Below, piece by piece: positions 24,594-33,115 of a stretch of 64,000 nucleotides of DNA. The DNA is taken from the NCBI RefSeq assembly GCF_030811455.1, contig NZ_JAUSQU010000001.1, positions 7,068,001-7,132,000 on the forward strand. Direction: 5' to 3'. This stretch comes from Streptosporangium lutulentum (GTDB lineage: Bacteria; Actinomycetota; Actinomycetes; Streptosporangiales; Streptosporangiaceae). The position numbers were made by a program, and so were the translations under genes. The first letter of the stretch is position 1, and each line of letters begins with the position of its first letter. The notes beneath the pieces were generated by a model. It was not told where the DNA came from and ran no database searches. It saw nothing but the letters and a program-made list of their open reading frames with translations.

Positions 24594-25589
24594 ATGAGTG
24601 CCGGTTCCGTCGCCGTGGTCGTGACCGACGACATCGAAGTGCCCTCCTGGGACCTGTACGAGCTGAGCATTCCTTGCACCGTCTTCGGCAAGCCGCAGCC
24701 TGATCTCGCCGATCCCTGGTACGACCTGCGGCTGTGCGGGACGGGCGAGCGGCCGCCGGACGACCGAAGCGGCCTCTCCGGAGCAAGGCTGACGGTGAGG
24801 ACCGACTACGGGCTCGACGGCCTCGTCGGCGCGGACACGGTCATCGTGCCCTCGGTTCCCGACTCCTGTGTCGAGGAGGGCACGCCGCTGCCGCCCGAGC
24901 TGGTGGCGGCCCTTCGCCGTGCCCATGCCGCCGGCGCCCGGATCGTCTCCCTGTGCACCGGCGCCTTCGCCCTCGCCGAAGCGGGGCTGCTCGACGGACG
25001 CCGCGCCACCGCCCACTGGATGCACACCGCCCAGCTGGCCGAGCGTTATCCGAAGGTGCAGGTCGACGACTCGGTGCTTTACGTGGACGACGGCGACGTA
25101 CTCACCAGCGCCGGGCTGACCGCGGGGCTCGATCTCTGCCTCCACCTGGTGCGTCGCGACCTCGGTGCGCACGTCGCCAACCAGCTGGCCCGCCGCATGG
25201 TGGTGCCCGCCCATCGGCCCGGTGGTCAGGCGCAGTTCATCGACATGTCCGTGCCGGCGACCGATGACGAGAGCCTGGGTCCCGTCCTGGAATGGGCCCG
25301 CGCGAACCTGGATCAGCCCCTCACGGTCGAGGAGCTGGCGCGACGAGGAGTGATGAGCCCCCGGACCTTCTACCGGCGGCTGCGAGCGACCACCGGGATG
25401 ACACCGCTGCAGTGGTTGCTCAACCAGCGCCTGGCACGTGCCCGGAGTCTGCTCGAATCGACGGGCCTGCCGATCGCGAAGGTCGGGGAGCTGAGCGGGC
25501 TCGGCACGGCCAACAACCTCCGCCACCACTTCCTCAAGCAACTGGGAGTGTCTCCGGGCGACTACCGGCGGGCCTTCCCCGTGCGATGA
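24594..25589 (+). CDS. GlxA-type regulator (DJ-1/PfpI domain plus AraC HTH)
   Basis: A 331-residue protein with a DJ-1-like N-terminal domain ('ARIVSLCTGAFALAEAGLLD', 'RRATAHWMHTAQLAERYPKV') and C-terminal AraC domain ('LTVEELARRGVMSPRTFYRR', 'KVGELSGLGTANNLRHHFLK'). ATG 24594; an earlier in-frame start at 24561 is less likely. It is divergent from the imine-reductase-like operon and probably controls it. It is only distantly like the regulator at 20449. Confidence 0.88.
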   Translation: MSAGSVAVVVTDDIEVPSWDLYELSIPCTVFGKPQPDLADPWYDLRLCGTGERPPDDRSGLSGARLTVRTDYGLDGLVGADTVIVPSVPDSCVEEGTPLPPELVAALRRAHAAGARIVSLCTGAFALAEAGLLDGRRATAHWMHTAQLAERYPKVQVDDSVLYVDDGDVLTSAGLTAGLDLCLHLVRRDLGAHVANQLARRMVVPAHRPGGQAQFIDMSVPATDDESLGPVLEWARANLDQPLTVEELARRGVMSPRTFYRRLRATTGMTPLQWLLNQRLARARSLLESTGLPIAKVGELSGLGTANNLRHHFLKQLGVSPGDYRRAFPVR

Positions 25590-25604
25590 ACGGCTGATCG
25601 CACG

Positions 25605-25745
25605 GGTGCCGGACGGGTCGAGGAAGGCACGGTCGCGGACGCCGTCGGGCTGGTTGATGGGTTCTTGCATCACTTCAGCGCCCGCGGCCTCGATGTGCTC
25701 GAAGGTGACGTCGCAGTCGTCGGTCACGAAGGCGAGTCGGCCCAG
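25605..25745 (-). pseudogene. Glyoxalase (VOC) gene fragment
   Basis: About 47 residues, 'GRLAFVTDDCDVTFEHIEAA' and 'VMQEPINQPDGVRDRAFLDP', match the C-terminal half of bleomycin-resistance/glyoxalase VOC proteins. Its N-terminal half is missing; an IS3 transposase fragment is joined in frame in its place, and the last few codons are lost against the end of the AraC gene. Confidence 0.75.
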
Positions 25746-25973
25746 CAGGCCGTCGGCCGTCAGGTCCTCGTCGGCCTGGCATACCCGAACACGGATCGAT
25801 TGGGCGGAGGGCTGGAACTCCTTGGCGAGCTCTTCCGGCGACCGCCCCGCGCGCACCAGCTCGACCATCTGCCGGCGAAACTCCGGCGGATAGTTGTTCG
25901 GCACAGTGAACTCTTTCTTCCGGGAACCGGGGTTCCCCAGAAATCAGGTGTCCACCAAGCCGGGTCAACTCCA
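25746..25973 (-). mobile_element. IS3-family remnant: left end and OrfA 5' fragment
   Basis: From GTG 25904 the frame reads PNNYPPEFRRQMVELVRAGR followed by 'SPEELAKEFQPSAQSIR', the helix-turn-helix start of IS3-group OrfA, then breaks into glyoxalase sequence at about 25746. Upstream, 25946-25973 reads, on the minus strand, GGAGTTGACCCGGCTTGGTG, which looks like an IS3 terminal repeat. OrfB and the right end are gone, so the element is dead. Confidence 0.7.
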
Positions 25974-25978
25974 AGGGA

Positions 25979-26401
25979 TCAACCAGGCACCAGCGTAAAC
26001 GCGGCGACATGCGCAGGCCGCACCACAGAAAAATCTCTGTTGTCCACGGTGAACACCTCGGGGATTCGAAAGCGCTCCGCGACGGCGACAACCGAAGCAT
26101 CAGCCGATCCCAATGGAAGGTCTGCGTAGCGCTCCACCAAGTCCGCGATACGAGCGAGATCATCATCAATGAGATCAACCAGGTGAAAGACTCCAGATCT
26201 CAGCGAACGCAGGAATCCGGCCTCCACCTTGGCGCCGCCGATCTTGCCCAGCATGTAGGAAACTTCGCCGGCCACGAAACTGGGAACGAGAAGTTCGCGT
26301 CGTTCCCTACGGAACTGGTTGAACACCTCAACGCATACATCGTGCTTGCGGTCATTTCGGATGGCAGCGGCGACGATGGGGCCGGTGTCAACGACGATCA
26401 C
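25979..26401 (-). CDS. vapC: PIN-domain ribonuclease toxin, VapC-like
   Basis: A 140-residue PIN domain: first acidic residue in '[13 protein letters not shown]', central Glu in '[15 protein letters not shown]', Asp residues in '[17 protein letters not shown]' and '[14 protein letters not shown]'. These coordinate Mg2+/Mn2+ for RNA cleavage. Its start overlaps the upstream small gene's stop by ATGA (26398-26401), the classical toxin-antitoxin arrangement. The IS3 remnant begins just beyond its stop codon. Confidence 0.85.
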   Translation of the reverse strand: MIVVDTGPIVAAAIRNDRKHDVCVEVFNQFRRERRELLVPSFVAGEVSYMLGKIGGAKVEAGFLRSLRSGVFHLVDLIDDDLARIADLVERYADLPLGSADASVVAVAERFRIPEVFTVDNRDFSVVRPAHVAAFTLVPG

Positions 26402-26628
26402 ACTTCGCGACCATACTCCTCGCGCAAGATCGCCTCAGTGCGTTCAGCGATGTCGTCCTGTTCGGTGGTGACAGAACCGAACCAGGAAGGCGGCCACTCC
26501 TGGCCCGGCTCACCCTCATCGGAGTGGACGAGACGCAGAGTGTGCACACGCACCTCATGAAGCTGGTCCGGCGTCAGCCGATCGACTAGCCGATGCATGT
26601 CCTCGTACTCTTCATGAGCAGCGGTCAT
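26398..26628 (-). CDS. vapB: VapB-like antitoxin
   Basis: A 76-residue acidic protein with N-terminal helices '[20 protein letters not shown]' and a C-terminal toxin-wrapping-like tail ('[19 protein letters not shown]'). It precedes and overlaps the PIN-domain toxin gene, which is the basis for the call; it has no clear ribbon-helix-helix or AbrB signature. It probably neutralises the toxin and autorepresses the pair. Confidence 0.75.
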   Translation of the reverse strand: MTAAHEEYEDMHRLVDRLTPDQLHEVRVHTLRLVHSDEGEPGQEWPPSWFGSVTTEQDDIAERTEAILREEYGREV

Positions 26629-27229
26629 AGCCGAAGTCTACGCCAGCTGGTCTGCAAGCACCGGTTCTGCCGACTCCTGCGCCGAAACGGCGAATCGAAG
26701 TCCCACACGTTCCGGAAGAGACCGATTTCATGGACTCGTTTGCATTGGGTCACTTAACTTGACGCTGGTGCCACCAATTCCACGGTAGCCACCGAGGTTT
26801 TTTGTAGAGATACCGCCGGTGGTAGCGGTTCACTTCATGCGATCACACCGGCAGGCGGAGCGGGGCCGACTGCCGGCTGAGCCTGAGGACGGCCTGGGTC
26901 GTTCGTGGGTCGGCGGCGGGGGGCGAAGGGGGTGACGGGACGGGCCCCGGGCCCGAAGCGATGTTCCCCGCACGCAAGGACACACTCACCGTGGCCGCCG
27001 GACCGTCCCCCGGGGCGAACTCCCTCTCAGGGGCACTCATGCGACCAGTTCACTACTCGAAGCGGCAACTAGCCGGGAGGTTCATCCATTGATGGATCGA
27101 GCGGTCGAGCCTCATTCCCCTACGGAAACCACGGTCCGCGACGCGTGCGTTTTCTCGTAAGTGTTCCTTAACGATCCTAAAAGGACTACTAACTTGTGTT
27201 AAATACCGTAAGGAGCAAAAATATGCGAC
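26629..27229. other. 600-bp region without a convincing gene
   Basis: The first part is the promoter region of the toxin-antitoxin pair. A 65-codon minus-strand frame at 26843-27040 (Pro/Ala/Ser-rich) has no Shine-Dalgarno and no family likeness. A stretch at about 26750-26790 resembles 22857-22895. The last 100 bases are AT-rich and carry the rarD promoter and Shine-Dalgarno. Confidence 0.5.
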
Positions 27230-27237
27230 ATGCCTGA
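27223..27237 (+). promoter_or_regulatory. Four-codon leader ORF overlapping the rarD start
   Basis: ATG CGA CAT GCC TGA begins seven bases after AGGAG, and its stop lies six bases inside rarD, whose own ATG (27230) is in a different frame. Translation of this mini-ORF could compete with or feed ribosomes to rarD. Confidence 0.4.
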
Positions 27238-28138
27238 AACGCGCCGTGGAGTCCTGTACGGCATCGCCGCCTACAGCATATGGGGCCTGTTCCCGCTGTA
27301 CTGGCCGCTCCTGAAGCCCTCCGGCGCCCTGGAGATCCTCGCCCACCGCATGGTGTGGTCCCTTGTGGCCGTCGTGGTCATCCTGGCGGTCCGGCGCCAC
27401 TGGTCCTGGATCGGCGAGCTCCTGCGCACCCCCAGGAAGCTCGGCCTCCTGACCCTCGCCGCGATGCTCATCACGACGAACTGGGGCGTCTACATCTACG
27501 CCGTCAACGCCGGCCATGTGATCGAGAGTGCGCTCGGATACTTCATCAACCCGCTGGTCAGCGTCCTGTTCGGCGTCCTCCTCCTCAAGGAGCGCCTGCG
27601 GCCGTGGCAGTGGGGCGCGGTCGGGCTGGGCGCCCTGGCCGTCGTCATCCTCACCCTCGACTACGGGCGGCTGCCGTGGATCGCGCTGGTGCTGGCGGCC
27701 AGCTTCGGCACCTACGGACTCGTCAAGAAGGTCGCGCGGGTCGGCGCCGCGGAGAGCATGACCATCGAGACGCTGGTGCTGCTGCTGCCGGCGCTCGGCT
27801 ACCTGGTCTATCTGGAGTTTCAGGGGACGGCCACCTTCGCGAGCGCGGGCGCGGTGCACGCGATGCTCCTGGTCGGGGCGGGCGTGGTCACCGCCGTTCC
27901 GCTGCTCTGCTTCACCTCCGCCGCGATCCGGGTGCCGCTCACCCTGATGGGTCTGCTCCAGTACATCGCCCCGGTCCTGCAGTTCGTCGTCGGCGTGTTC
28001 GTCGCGCACGAGATCATGCCGCCCAGCCGCTGGATCGGGTTCGCCATCGTCTGGCTGGCCCTGTCGATCTTCACCTGGGACAGCCTCCGCGCCGCCCGTC
28101 AGGCCCGCCGTACGGCGCTGGAGCCCGTGGCCGCCTGA
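27230..28138 (+). CDS. rarD: RarD-type EamA/DMT transporter
   Basis: A 302-residue membrane protein with about ten helices, starting 'MPETRRGVLYGIAAYSIWGL', the usual RarD N-terminus. 'FINPLVSVLFGVLLLKERLR' and 'VPLTLMGLLQYIAPVLQFVV' are the EamA half-repeats. RarD proteins were linked to chloramphenicol sensitivity in Pseudomonas; the substrate is unknown. ATG 27230 is 14 bases from AGGAG (27211-27215), while a four-codon ORF at 27223-27237 has ideal spacing. Confidence 0.88.
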   Translation: MPETRRGVLYGIAAYSIWGLFPLYWPLLKPSGALEILAHRMVWSLVAVVVILAVRRHWSWIGELLRTPRKLGLLTLAAMLITTNWGVYIYAVNAGHVIESALGYFINPLVSVLFGVLLLKERLRPWQWGAVGLGALAVVILTLDYGRLPWIALVLAASFGTYGLVKKVARVGAAESMTIETLVLLLPALGYLVYLEFQGTATFASAGAVHAMLLVGAGVVTAVPLLCFTSAAIRVPLTLMGLLQYIAPVLQFVVGVFVAHEIMPPSRWIGFAIVWLALSIFTWDSLRAARQARRTALEPVAA

Positions 28139-28167
28139 GAGGGGCCGGAAGTCTCACAGGCCGCCGC

Positions 28168-28290
28168 TCACCCGGCCGACGAGGCGGGGTGCTCCATCCA
28201 CCATTCGGCGAATTCGAGGCAGCGGCCGTCGGCGTCGAGCCGGATCACCCACAGGTCGCCGTAGGCATCGCCGCGCCCGCCACCCGGCCG
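28168..28290 (-). pseudogene. SnoaL-like (NTF2 fold) gene fragment, C-terminus only
   Basis: The minus strand reads 'AYGDLWVIRLDADGRCLEFA' and then 'EWWMEHPASSAG' before a stop, the typical end of SnoaL-like polyketide-cyclase/NTF2 proteins. Nothing upstream continues the family; the sequence runs into the 3' end of the MarR gene. The remaining about 35 residues cannot fold as an NTF2 domain. Confidence 0.65.
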
Positions 28291-28325
28291 GGGAACGGCG
28301 CGGCGATCACCGCGGGCTTCGTCGC

Positions 28326-28724
28326 TCAGCTCCGCACCGCCGTCACCAGTCGCGACAGCGCCGGGTCGGCGTGTGCCTGCTCCAGTGCCGCGGCCAGGGA
28401 GCGCTCGTAGGTGGGCGTGGCCTCGGCCAGGCGGACCCGTCCCTCGTCGGTGATCACCGAGTAGACGCCCCGGCGGTCGGCCGAACACAGGTCACGCCTG
28501 GTCATTCCGGCCTCCTCCAGGCGGGCGACCAGCCGGGTCACCGAGCTCTGGTTCAATCCGACGGCCTCGGCCAGCTCCTGCATCCGCAACTCGCCGTCCG
28601 AGGCGTCGGAGAGCTGGACCAGAGCTCGGTATTCGGACAGCCCGAGCCCGTGCCCGCGCTGCAGCGCCTTGGCCAGATCGGCCTCCACCCGTGCGTACAA
28701 GAGGGCGAAACGGTCCCAGGTCAT
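28326..28724 (-). CDS. MarR-family transcriptional regulator
   Basis: A 132-residue winged-helix protein: 'RMQELAEAVGLNQSSVTRLV' recognition region and wing 'LCSADRRGVYSVITDEGRVR'. I chose ATG 28724 (MTWDRFALLYARVEAD) since AAGGAG lies seven bases upstream. Dyads with TTTGCA/TGCAAA lie 50-70 bases upstream and are likely autoregulatory sites. Its former partner may be the SnoaL gene, now only a fragment. Confidence 0.88.
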   Translation of the reverse strand: MTWDRFALLYARVEADLAKALQRGHGLGLSEYRALVQLSDASDGELRMQELAEAVGLNQSSVTRLVARLEEAGMTRRDLCSADRRGVYSVITDEGRVRLAEATPTYERSLAAALEQAHADPALSRLVTAVRS

Positions 28725-28770
28725 CGTGAGTCTCCTTGCGATCTTCAACGTGGCAGGATTCTACATGTAC

Positions 28771-28796
28771 ATGCAGCATTTGCATGCATCTGCAAA
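28771..28796. promoter_or_regulatory. Overlapping dyads upstream of the MarR gene
   Basis: ATGCA GCATT TGCAT (28771-28785) overlaps TTTGCA TGCATC TGCAAA (28779-28796). Both are inverted repeats of MarR-site size in an AT-rich patch. Binding by the adjacent MarR protein is inferred. Confidence 0.55.
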
Positions 28797-29023
28797 CACA
28801 TATGCCCACGAAGATCCGGTCATGCGTGAAGACCGGTACGAGCCCCACCCCGCCGGCGCCCCTATGCGGATCTTCCCGCCGGACCCGGGCCCGACGGGGA
28901 AATCAAGATCACGGTGGCGCCCCGGAGGGTCGTGGGACCACGGCCGCCGGGGCGGACTCGCGACAGGCGGCCGGACGGCGCCTGAGAGGGCCCTGACGGG
29001 GCCGGAGGGCGCGAGGGCCGACC

Positions 29024-30019
29024 TCAGCCGGAGCGCTCGATGACGTAGTCGCACAGAGCCAGATAGGCGGCGCGGGCCGGAATGTCGGGAAGACCCCCGA
29101 GTGCCTCACGGGCCCGGTCGACCCAGGCGACCAACTCGGCGCGGGCGCGGACCATCGCGGGGTCGGCGCGCAGCAGGCCGAGCGTCTCCTCGATGTCCTC
29201 CTCCGCCACCGGGCCGGCCAGCAGCTCACGCAGGCGGGCGCCCTCGGGCTCGTCGGAGGCGAGGACGTAGAGCACGGGCAGGGTACGGATGCCCTCGCGC
29301 AGGTCGGTGCCGGGTGTCTTGCCGGATTCGATCGAGTCCGAGGCGACGTCCAGCAGGTCGTCGCCGAGCTGCCAGGCGACCCCGATGGCCTCGCAGGCTC
29401 CGGTCAGACGCTCGACCACCTCGGACGAGGCGCCGCTGAGCATGCCGCCGAACCGGCCGGAGGTGGCGATCAGGGAGCCGGTCTTGTCGGCCAGAACCTC
29501 GATGTAGTGGGCCACGTGGTCCTCGCCGGGGCGGGGACCCACGGTCTCGCGGATCTGACCGCGGACCAGGCGGGAGAACGTCTGGGCCTGGATCCTGATG
29601 ACGTCGGCGCCGAGATCGGCGAGGATCTCCGAGGCCTGGGCGAACAGATAGTCACCGGTCAGGATCGCCACGGTGTTGTCCCAGCGGGCGTTCGCCGACG
29701 GAGAGCCCCGGCGCAACGGGGCCTCGTCCATCACGTCGTCGTGATAGAGCGTCGCCAGATGGGTCAGCTCGATCACCACGGCCCCGGGCACGACGCCCGG
29801 GGCGTCCGGAACGCCGAACTGGGCGGCGAGCAGCATGAGCATCGCCCGGAACCGCTTGCCCCCCGCCTCGATGAGATGCTTGGACGCCTCCGTGACGAAG
29901 GCGTCCTCGCTCTCCACCGAGGATCGGAGCAACCTTTCGACCTCGGCCAGTCCGGAGGCGAGGTCCTGCGCCAACCGTTCGTCGACGAACGGCAGATCAA
30001 CAACGGGTGGCGCAGCCAT
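29024..30019 (-). CDS. Long-chain all-trans polyprenyl diphosphate synthase
   Basis: A 331-residue prenyl chain-elongation enzyme. First Asp-rich motif DDVMD (residues 94-98, in 'LYHDDVMDEAPLRRG'), second 'QLGDDLLDVASD', and Lys/Arg of 'EAGGKRFRAM'. Small residues before the first motif fit a long-chain (C35-C50) product, the menaquinone side chain. It follows nuoN by 16 bases, so it is probably the last gene of the nuo transcript. ATG 30019 has AGGAG; GTG 30031 is too close to it. Confidence 0.88.
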   Translation of the reverse strand: MAAPPVVDLPFVDERLAQDLASGLAEVERLLRSSVESEDAFVTEASKHLIEAGGKRFRAMLMLLAAQFGVPDAPGVVPGAVVIELTHLATLYHDDVMDEAPLRRGSPSANARWDNTVAILTGDYLFAQASEILADLGADVIRIQAQTFSRLVRGQIRETVGPRPGEDHVAHYIEVLADKTGSLIATSGRFGGMLSGASSEVVERLTGACEAIGVAWQLGDDLLDVASDSIESGKTPGTDLREGIRTLPVLYVLASDEPEGARLRELLAGPVAEEDIEETLGLLRADPAMVRARAELVAWVDRAREALGGLPDIPARAAYLALCDYVIERSG

Positions 30020-30035
30020 GGTTCCCAGCACTCCT

Positions 30036-31589
30036 CTAACGAATGAACAACGCGGACGCAGCGTGGTCCGCCAGATCCAGCACCGGCTGGGGGAAGACCC
30101 CGAGCACTACCGTAGCCGCTGCCGCGAGGGCGACCACAGCCGAGGTCCCCACGGTAGGCGCCGCGATGGTCGGCCCGTCGGCGGCCGGTTCGCTGAAGAA
30201 CATCAGCACGATCACCCGGACGTAGAAGAACGCCGCGATCGCCGAACTCACGGCACCCACGATGACCAGCGGCAACGCGCCACCGGAGATCGCCGCCGCG
30301 AACACGGCGTACTTCGCGAAGAAGCCGCTCGTCAGCGGGATGCCCGCGAAGGCCAGCAGGAAGAAAGCGAAGATTCCCGCCAGAAGGGGCGAACGCTTGC
30401 CGAGACCGGCCCACCGCGACAGGTGCCCGGCCTCGCCGCCCGCGTCGCGGACCATGGTGACCACCGCGAAGGCGCCGACCGTGGTGAACCCGTACGCGGC
30501 CAGGTAGAACAGGATGCCCGACAGGGCCTGCTGGTTCTGCTCGACGGTGCCGATCGCGATCACGCCGGTGAGCAGGAAGCCCCCGTGCGCGATCGAGGAG
30601 TAGGCGAGCATGCGCTTGATGTCGGTCTGGGTGATGGCCAGGATCGCACCGACGATCATCGTCAGGATCGCGACGCCCCACATGAGCGGCTGCCAGTTCC
30701 AGCTGTAGCCGCCCAGGGCGACCCAGAAGACGCGGAGCACGGCGCCGAAGGCCGCCACCAGCACGGTGGAGGCCATCAGGGCGGTGACCGCGGTGGGCGC
30801 GCCCTGGTAGACGTCGGGCTTCCACGCCTGGAAGGGCGCGGCACCGATCTTGAACAGCAGACCGACGCCGAGCATCGCGGTGCCGATCAGCAGCAGCGGC
30901 TCCTGGCCGCTGACCGAACTGAGCGCCGAACTGATGGCCTTCAGGTCCACCGACCCGGCGTAGCCGTACACCAGGGCCATTCCGTACAGGAAGAAGGCCG
31001 AGGAGAACGCGCCGAGCAGGAAGTACTTGACCGAGGCCTCCTGCGAGAGCAGGCGGCGACGGCGGGCCAGGCCGCAGAGCAGGTACAGCGGCAGGGACAT
31101 GACCTCAAGGGCCACGAACATGACCAGCAGGTCGTTCGACGCGGCGAAGAGCAGCATGCCCCCGACCGAGAAGAGGACCAGCGGGTAGACCTCGGTCTGG
31201 GCGTATCCGCTGCGGACCGCCTCCTCCTCGTCCCTGCTTCCCGGTACGGCCGCCGCCTGCGCGACGAACTGGTCCTCGTCGTTGATCAGCAGCGTGCTGA
31301 TCAACGCCAGGATGAGGATGACGCCCCAGATGAACAGCGAGGGACCGTCGACCGCGACCGCGCCCATGGCGGCGGCGGTGGTCGGCAGGCCGTTCAGGGC
31401 CGTCAGGATGGTCGTGACGAACGCGCCGGCCAGGGCGAGCAGCGTGAGCGGTACGTGGATCGACTTGCGCAGGTAGCGGGGCGCGAACGCCTCGACCAGC
31501 ACGCCTATGATCGCCGCGCCGAACACGAGCAGCATCGGAGAGAGCAGCGCGTATTCGATCGTCGGCGCCTGAATGGTGGTGCCGTTCAC
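30036..31589 (-). CDS. nuoN: NADH-quinone oxidoreductase subunit N
   Basis: A 517-residue membrane subunit with about 14 helices, one of three antiporter-like proton channels of complex I. Signature regions include 'LYLLCGLARRRRLLSQEASV', a Lys-bearing 'VKYFLLGAFSSAFFLYGMAL' helix and 'DIKRMLAYSSIAHGGFLLTG'. GTG 31589 overlaps the nuoM stop (GTGA). It closes the nuo set and precedes the polyprenyl synthase. Confidence 0.93.
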   Translation of the reverse strand: MNGTTIQAPTIEYALLSPMLLVFGAAIIGVLVEAFAPRYLRKSIHVPLTLLALAGAFVTTILTALNGLPTTAAAMGAVAVDGPSLFIWGVILILALISTLLINDEDQFVAQAAAVPGSRDEEEAVRSGYAQTEVYPLVLFSVGGMLLFAASNDLLVMFVALEVMSLPLYLLCGLARRRRLLSQEASVKYFLLGAFSSAFFLYGMALVYGYAGSVDLKAISSALSSVSGQEPLLLIGTAMLGVGLLFKIGAAPFQAWKPDVYQGAPTAVTALMASTVLVAAFGAVLRVFWVALGGYSWNWQPLMWGVAILTMIVGAILAITQTDIKRMLAYSSIAHGGFLLTGVIAIGTVEQNQQALSGILFYLAAYGFTTVGAFAVVTMVRDAGGEAGHLSRWAGLGKRSPLLAGIFAFFLLAFAGIPLTSGFFAKYAVFAAAISGGALPLVIVGAVSSAIAAFFYVRVIVLMFFSEPAADGPTIAAPTVGTSAVVALAAAATVVLGVFPQPVLDLADHAASALFIR

Positions 31590-33115
31590 TGCCCGGCCCC
31601 CTTCTTGTCAGCGACGGCGGGTGTGAACTGGCCAACCTGAACGGTGGACAGTGTCTTGCCCACCGCGGGGTTGATCACGTCGAGCAGTGGCTTGGGGAAG
31701 AAGCCGACGGCGATGATGACCGCGATCAGCGGAGCCACAACCCACTTCTCCCGGATGTCCAGGTCGGGGAAGACCTTGACGGACTCGGCCGTGGGGCCGG
31801 TCATCATGCGCTGGTACATCCACAGAACGTAGACCGCGGCCAGGACCACGCCGGTGGTGGCGATGATCGCCGGAATCGGGTGGGTCTCGTAGGTGCCGAT
31901 CAGGACCATGAACTCGCTGACGAACGAGGACAGGCCCGGCAGGGACAGGCTGGACAGGCCCGCGATCAGGAAGGTGCCGGCGAGCACCGGGGCGACCTTC
32001 TGGACCCCCCCGTAGTCGGCGATCTGGCTGGAACCCCGGCGGTAGATCAGGAATCCGGCGATCAGGAACAGCGCGCCGGTCGAGAAGCCGTGGTTGACCA
32101 TGTAGAGGGTGGCGCCCGCACCCGCGTTCGCGGTCATCGCGAAGACACCCATCGCGATGAAGCCGAAGTGCGAGATCGAGGTGTAGGCGATGAGGCGCTT
32201 GATGTCGGTCTGGCCGATGGCCACGATCGCGCCGTAGACGATGCCGACGACGGAGAGCACGATCACCAGCGGGGTGAAGAACTTCGACGCGTCCGGGAAC
32301 AGCTCCAGGCAGAAGCGGAGCATGCCGTAGGTGCCGACCTTGTCCAGCACGCCGACCAGCAGCACCGCGGCGCCGGCCGGAGCCTGCGCGGCGGCGTCGG
32401 GCAGCCAGGTGTGGAACGGCCAGAGCGGCGCCTTGACCGCGAACGCGATGAAGAAGCCGGCGAACAGCCACTTCTGCGTGGTCGGGTCCTGGATGGCCCC
32501 GATGAGCTCGGGGAACATGAAGGTGCCCTTGTCGGCGATCACGTAGAGCGCGATCACCGCGACCAGCATGAGCAGCCCGCCGAAGAGCGAGTACAGCAGG
32601 AACTTCACGGCCGCGTAGGACCGCTGGGCGCCGCCGTACGACCCGATCATGAAGTACATCGGGATCAGCATGGCTTCGAAGAACACGTAGAAGAGGAAGA
32701 CGTCGGTCGCCGCGAAGACGCCGATCATCATCGCTTCCAGCACCAGCAGCAGCGCGAAGTAGGTCTTCACCGACCGCTTGGGCGGGGCGTTGGCCCCGGT
32801 GCCGTCGGCGTCGTGCCAGGAGGCGAGGATCACGATCGGCACGAGCACCGCCGACAGCGCGATCAGCACCAGCGCGATGCCGTCCACGCCGACGCCGTAG
32901 TGCACGCCGAAACGGGGAATCCAGTCGTAGACCTCGGCGAACTGGAAGCGCGTCTCCGAGTTGGGGCTGAACTGGGCCGCGAGCGCGCCGGTCAGTACGA
33001 GGACGACCAGCGAGACCGCGAGGGCCAGTTGCTTGGCGAGCTTGTCACTCTTGACAAGGGAGACACCCACCGCGCCCAGAACGGGCACGGCCATCAGGGT
33101 CGAGAGCCAGGGCAT
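31586..33115 (-). CDS. nuoM: NADH-quinone oxidoreductase subunit M
   Basis: A 509-residue antiporter-like subunit with about 14 helices. Key patterns: 'GVHYGVGVDGIALVLIALSA', 'FAVKAPLWPFHTWLPDAAAQ', 'APAGAAVLLVGVLDKVGTYG' and 'DIKRLIAYTSISHFGFIAMG'. It couples quinone reduction to proton translocation. ATG 33115 ([10 protein letters not shown]) overlaps the nuoL stop (ATGA); the open frame upstream lies inside nuoL and is discarded. Its stop overlaps nuoN. Confidence 0.94.
   Translation of the reverse strand: MPWLSTLMAVPVLGAVGVSLVKSDKLAKQLALAVSLVVLVLTGALAAQFSPNSETRFQFAEVYDWIPRFGVHYGVGVDGIALVLIALSAVLVPIVILASWHDADGTGANAPPKRSVKTYFALLLVLEAMMIGVFAATDVFLFYVFFEAMLIPMYFMIGSYGGAQRSYAAVKFLLYSLFGGLLMLVAVIALYVIADKGTFMFPELIGAIQDPTTQKWLFAGFFIAFAVKAPLWPFHTWLPDAAAQAPAGAAVLLVGVLDKVGTYGMLRFCLELFPDASKFFTPLVIVLSVVGIVYGAIVAIGQTDIKRLIAYTSISHFGFIAMGVFAMTANAGAGATLYMVNHGFSTGALFLIAGFLIYRRGSSQIADYGGVQKVAPVLAGTFLIAGLSSLSLPGLSSFVSEFMVLIGTYETHPIPAIIATTGVVLAAVYVLWMYQRMMTGPTAESVKVFPDLDIREKWVVAPLIAVIIAVGFFPKPLLDVINPAVGKTLSTVQVGQFTPAVADKKGAGQ

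Noticed and set aside
24564-25904. 446-codon minus-strand frame
   Set aside because: It begins as an IS3 fragment, passes through a glyoxalase fragment and then runs antisense to the AraC gene; it is not one gene.
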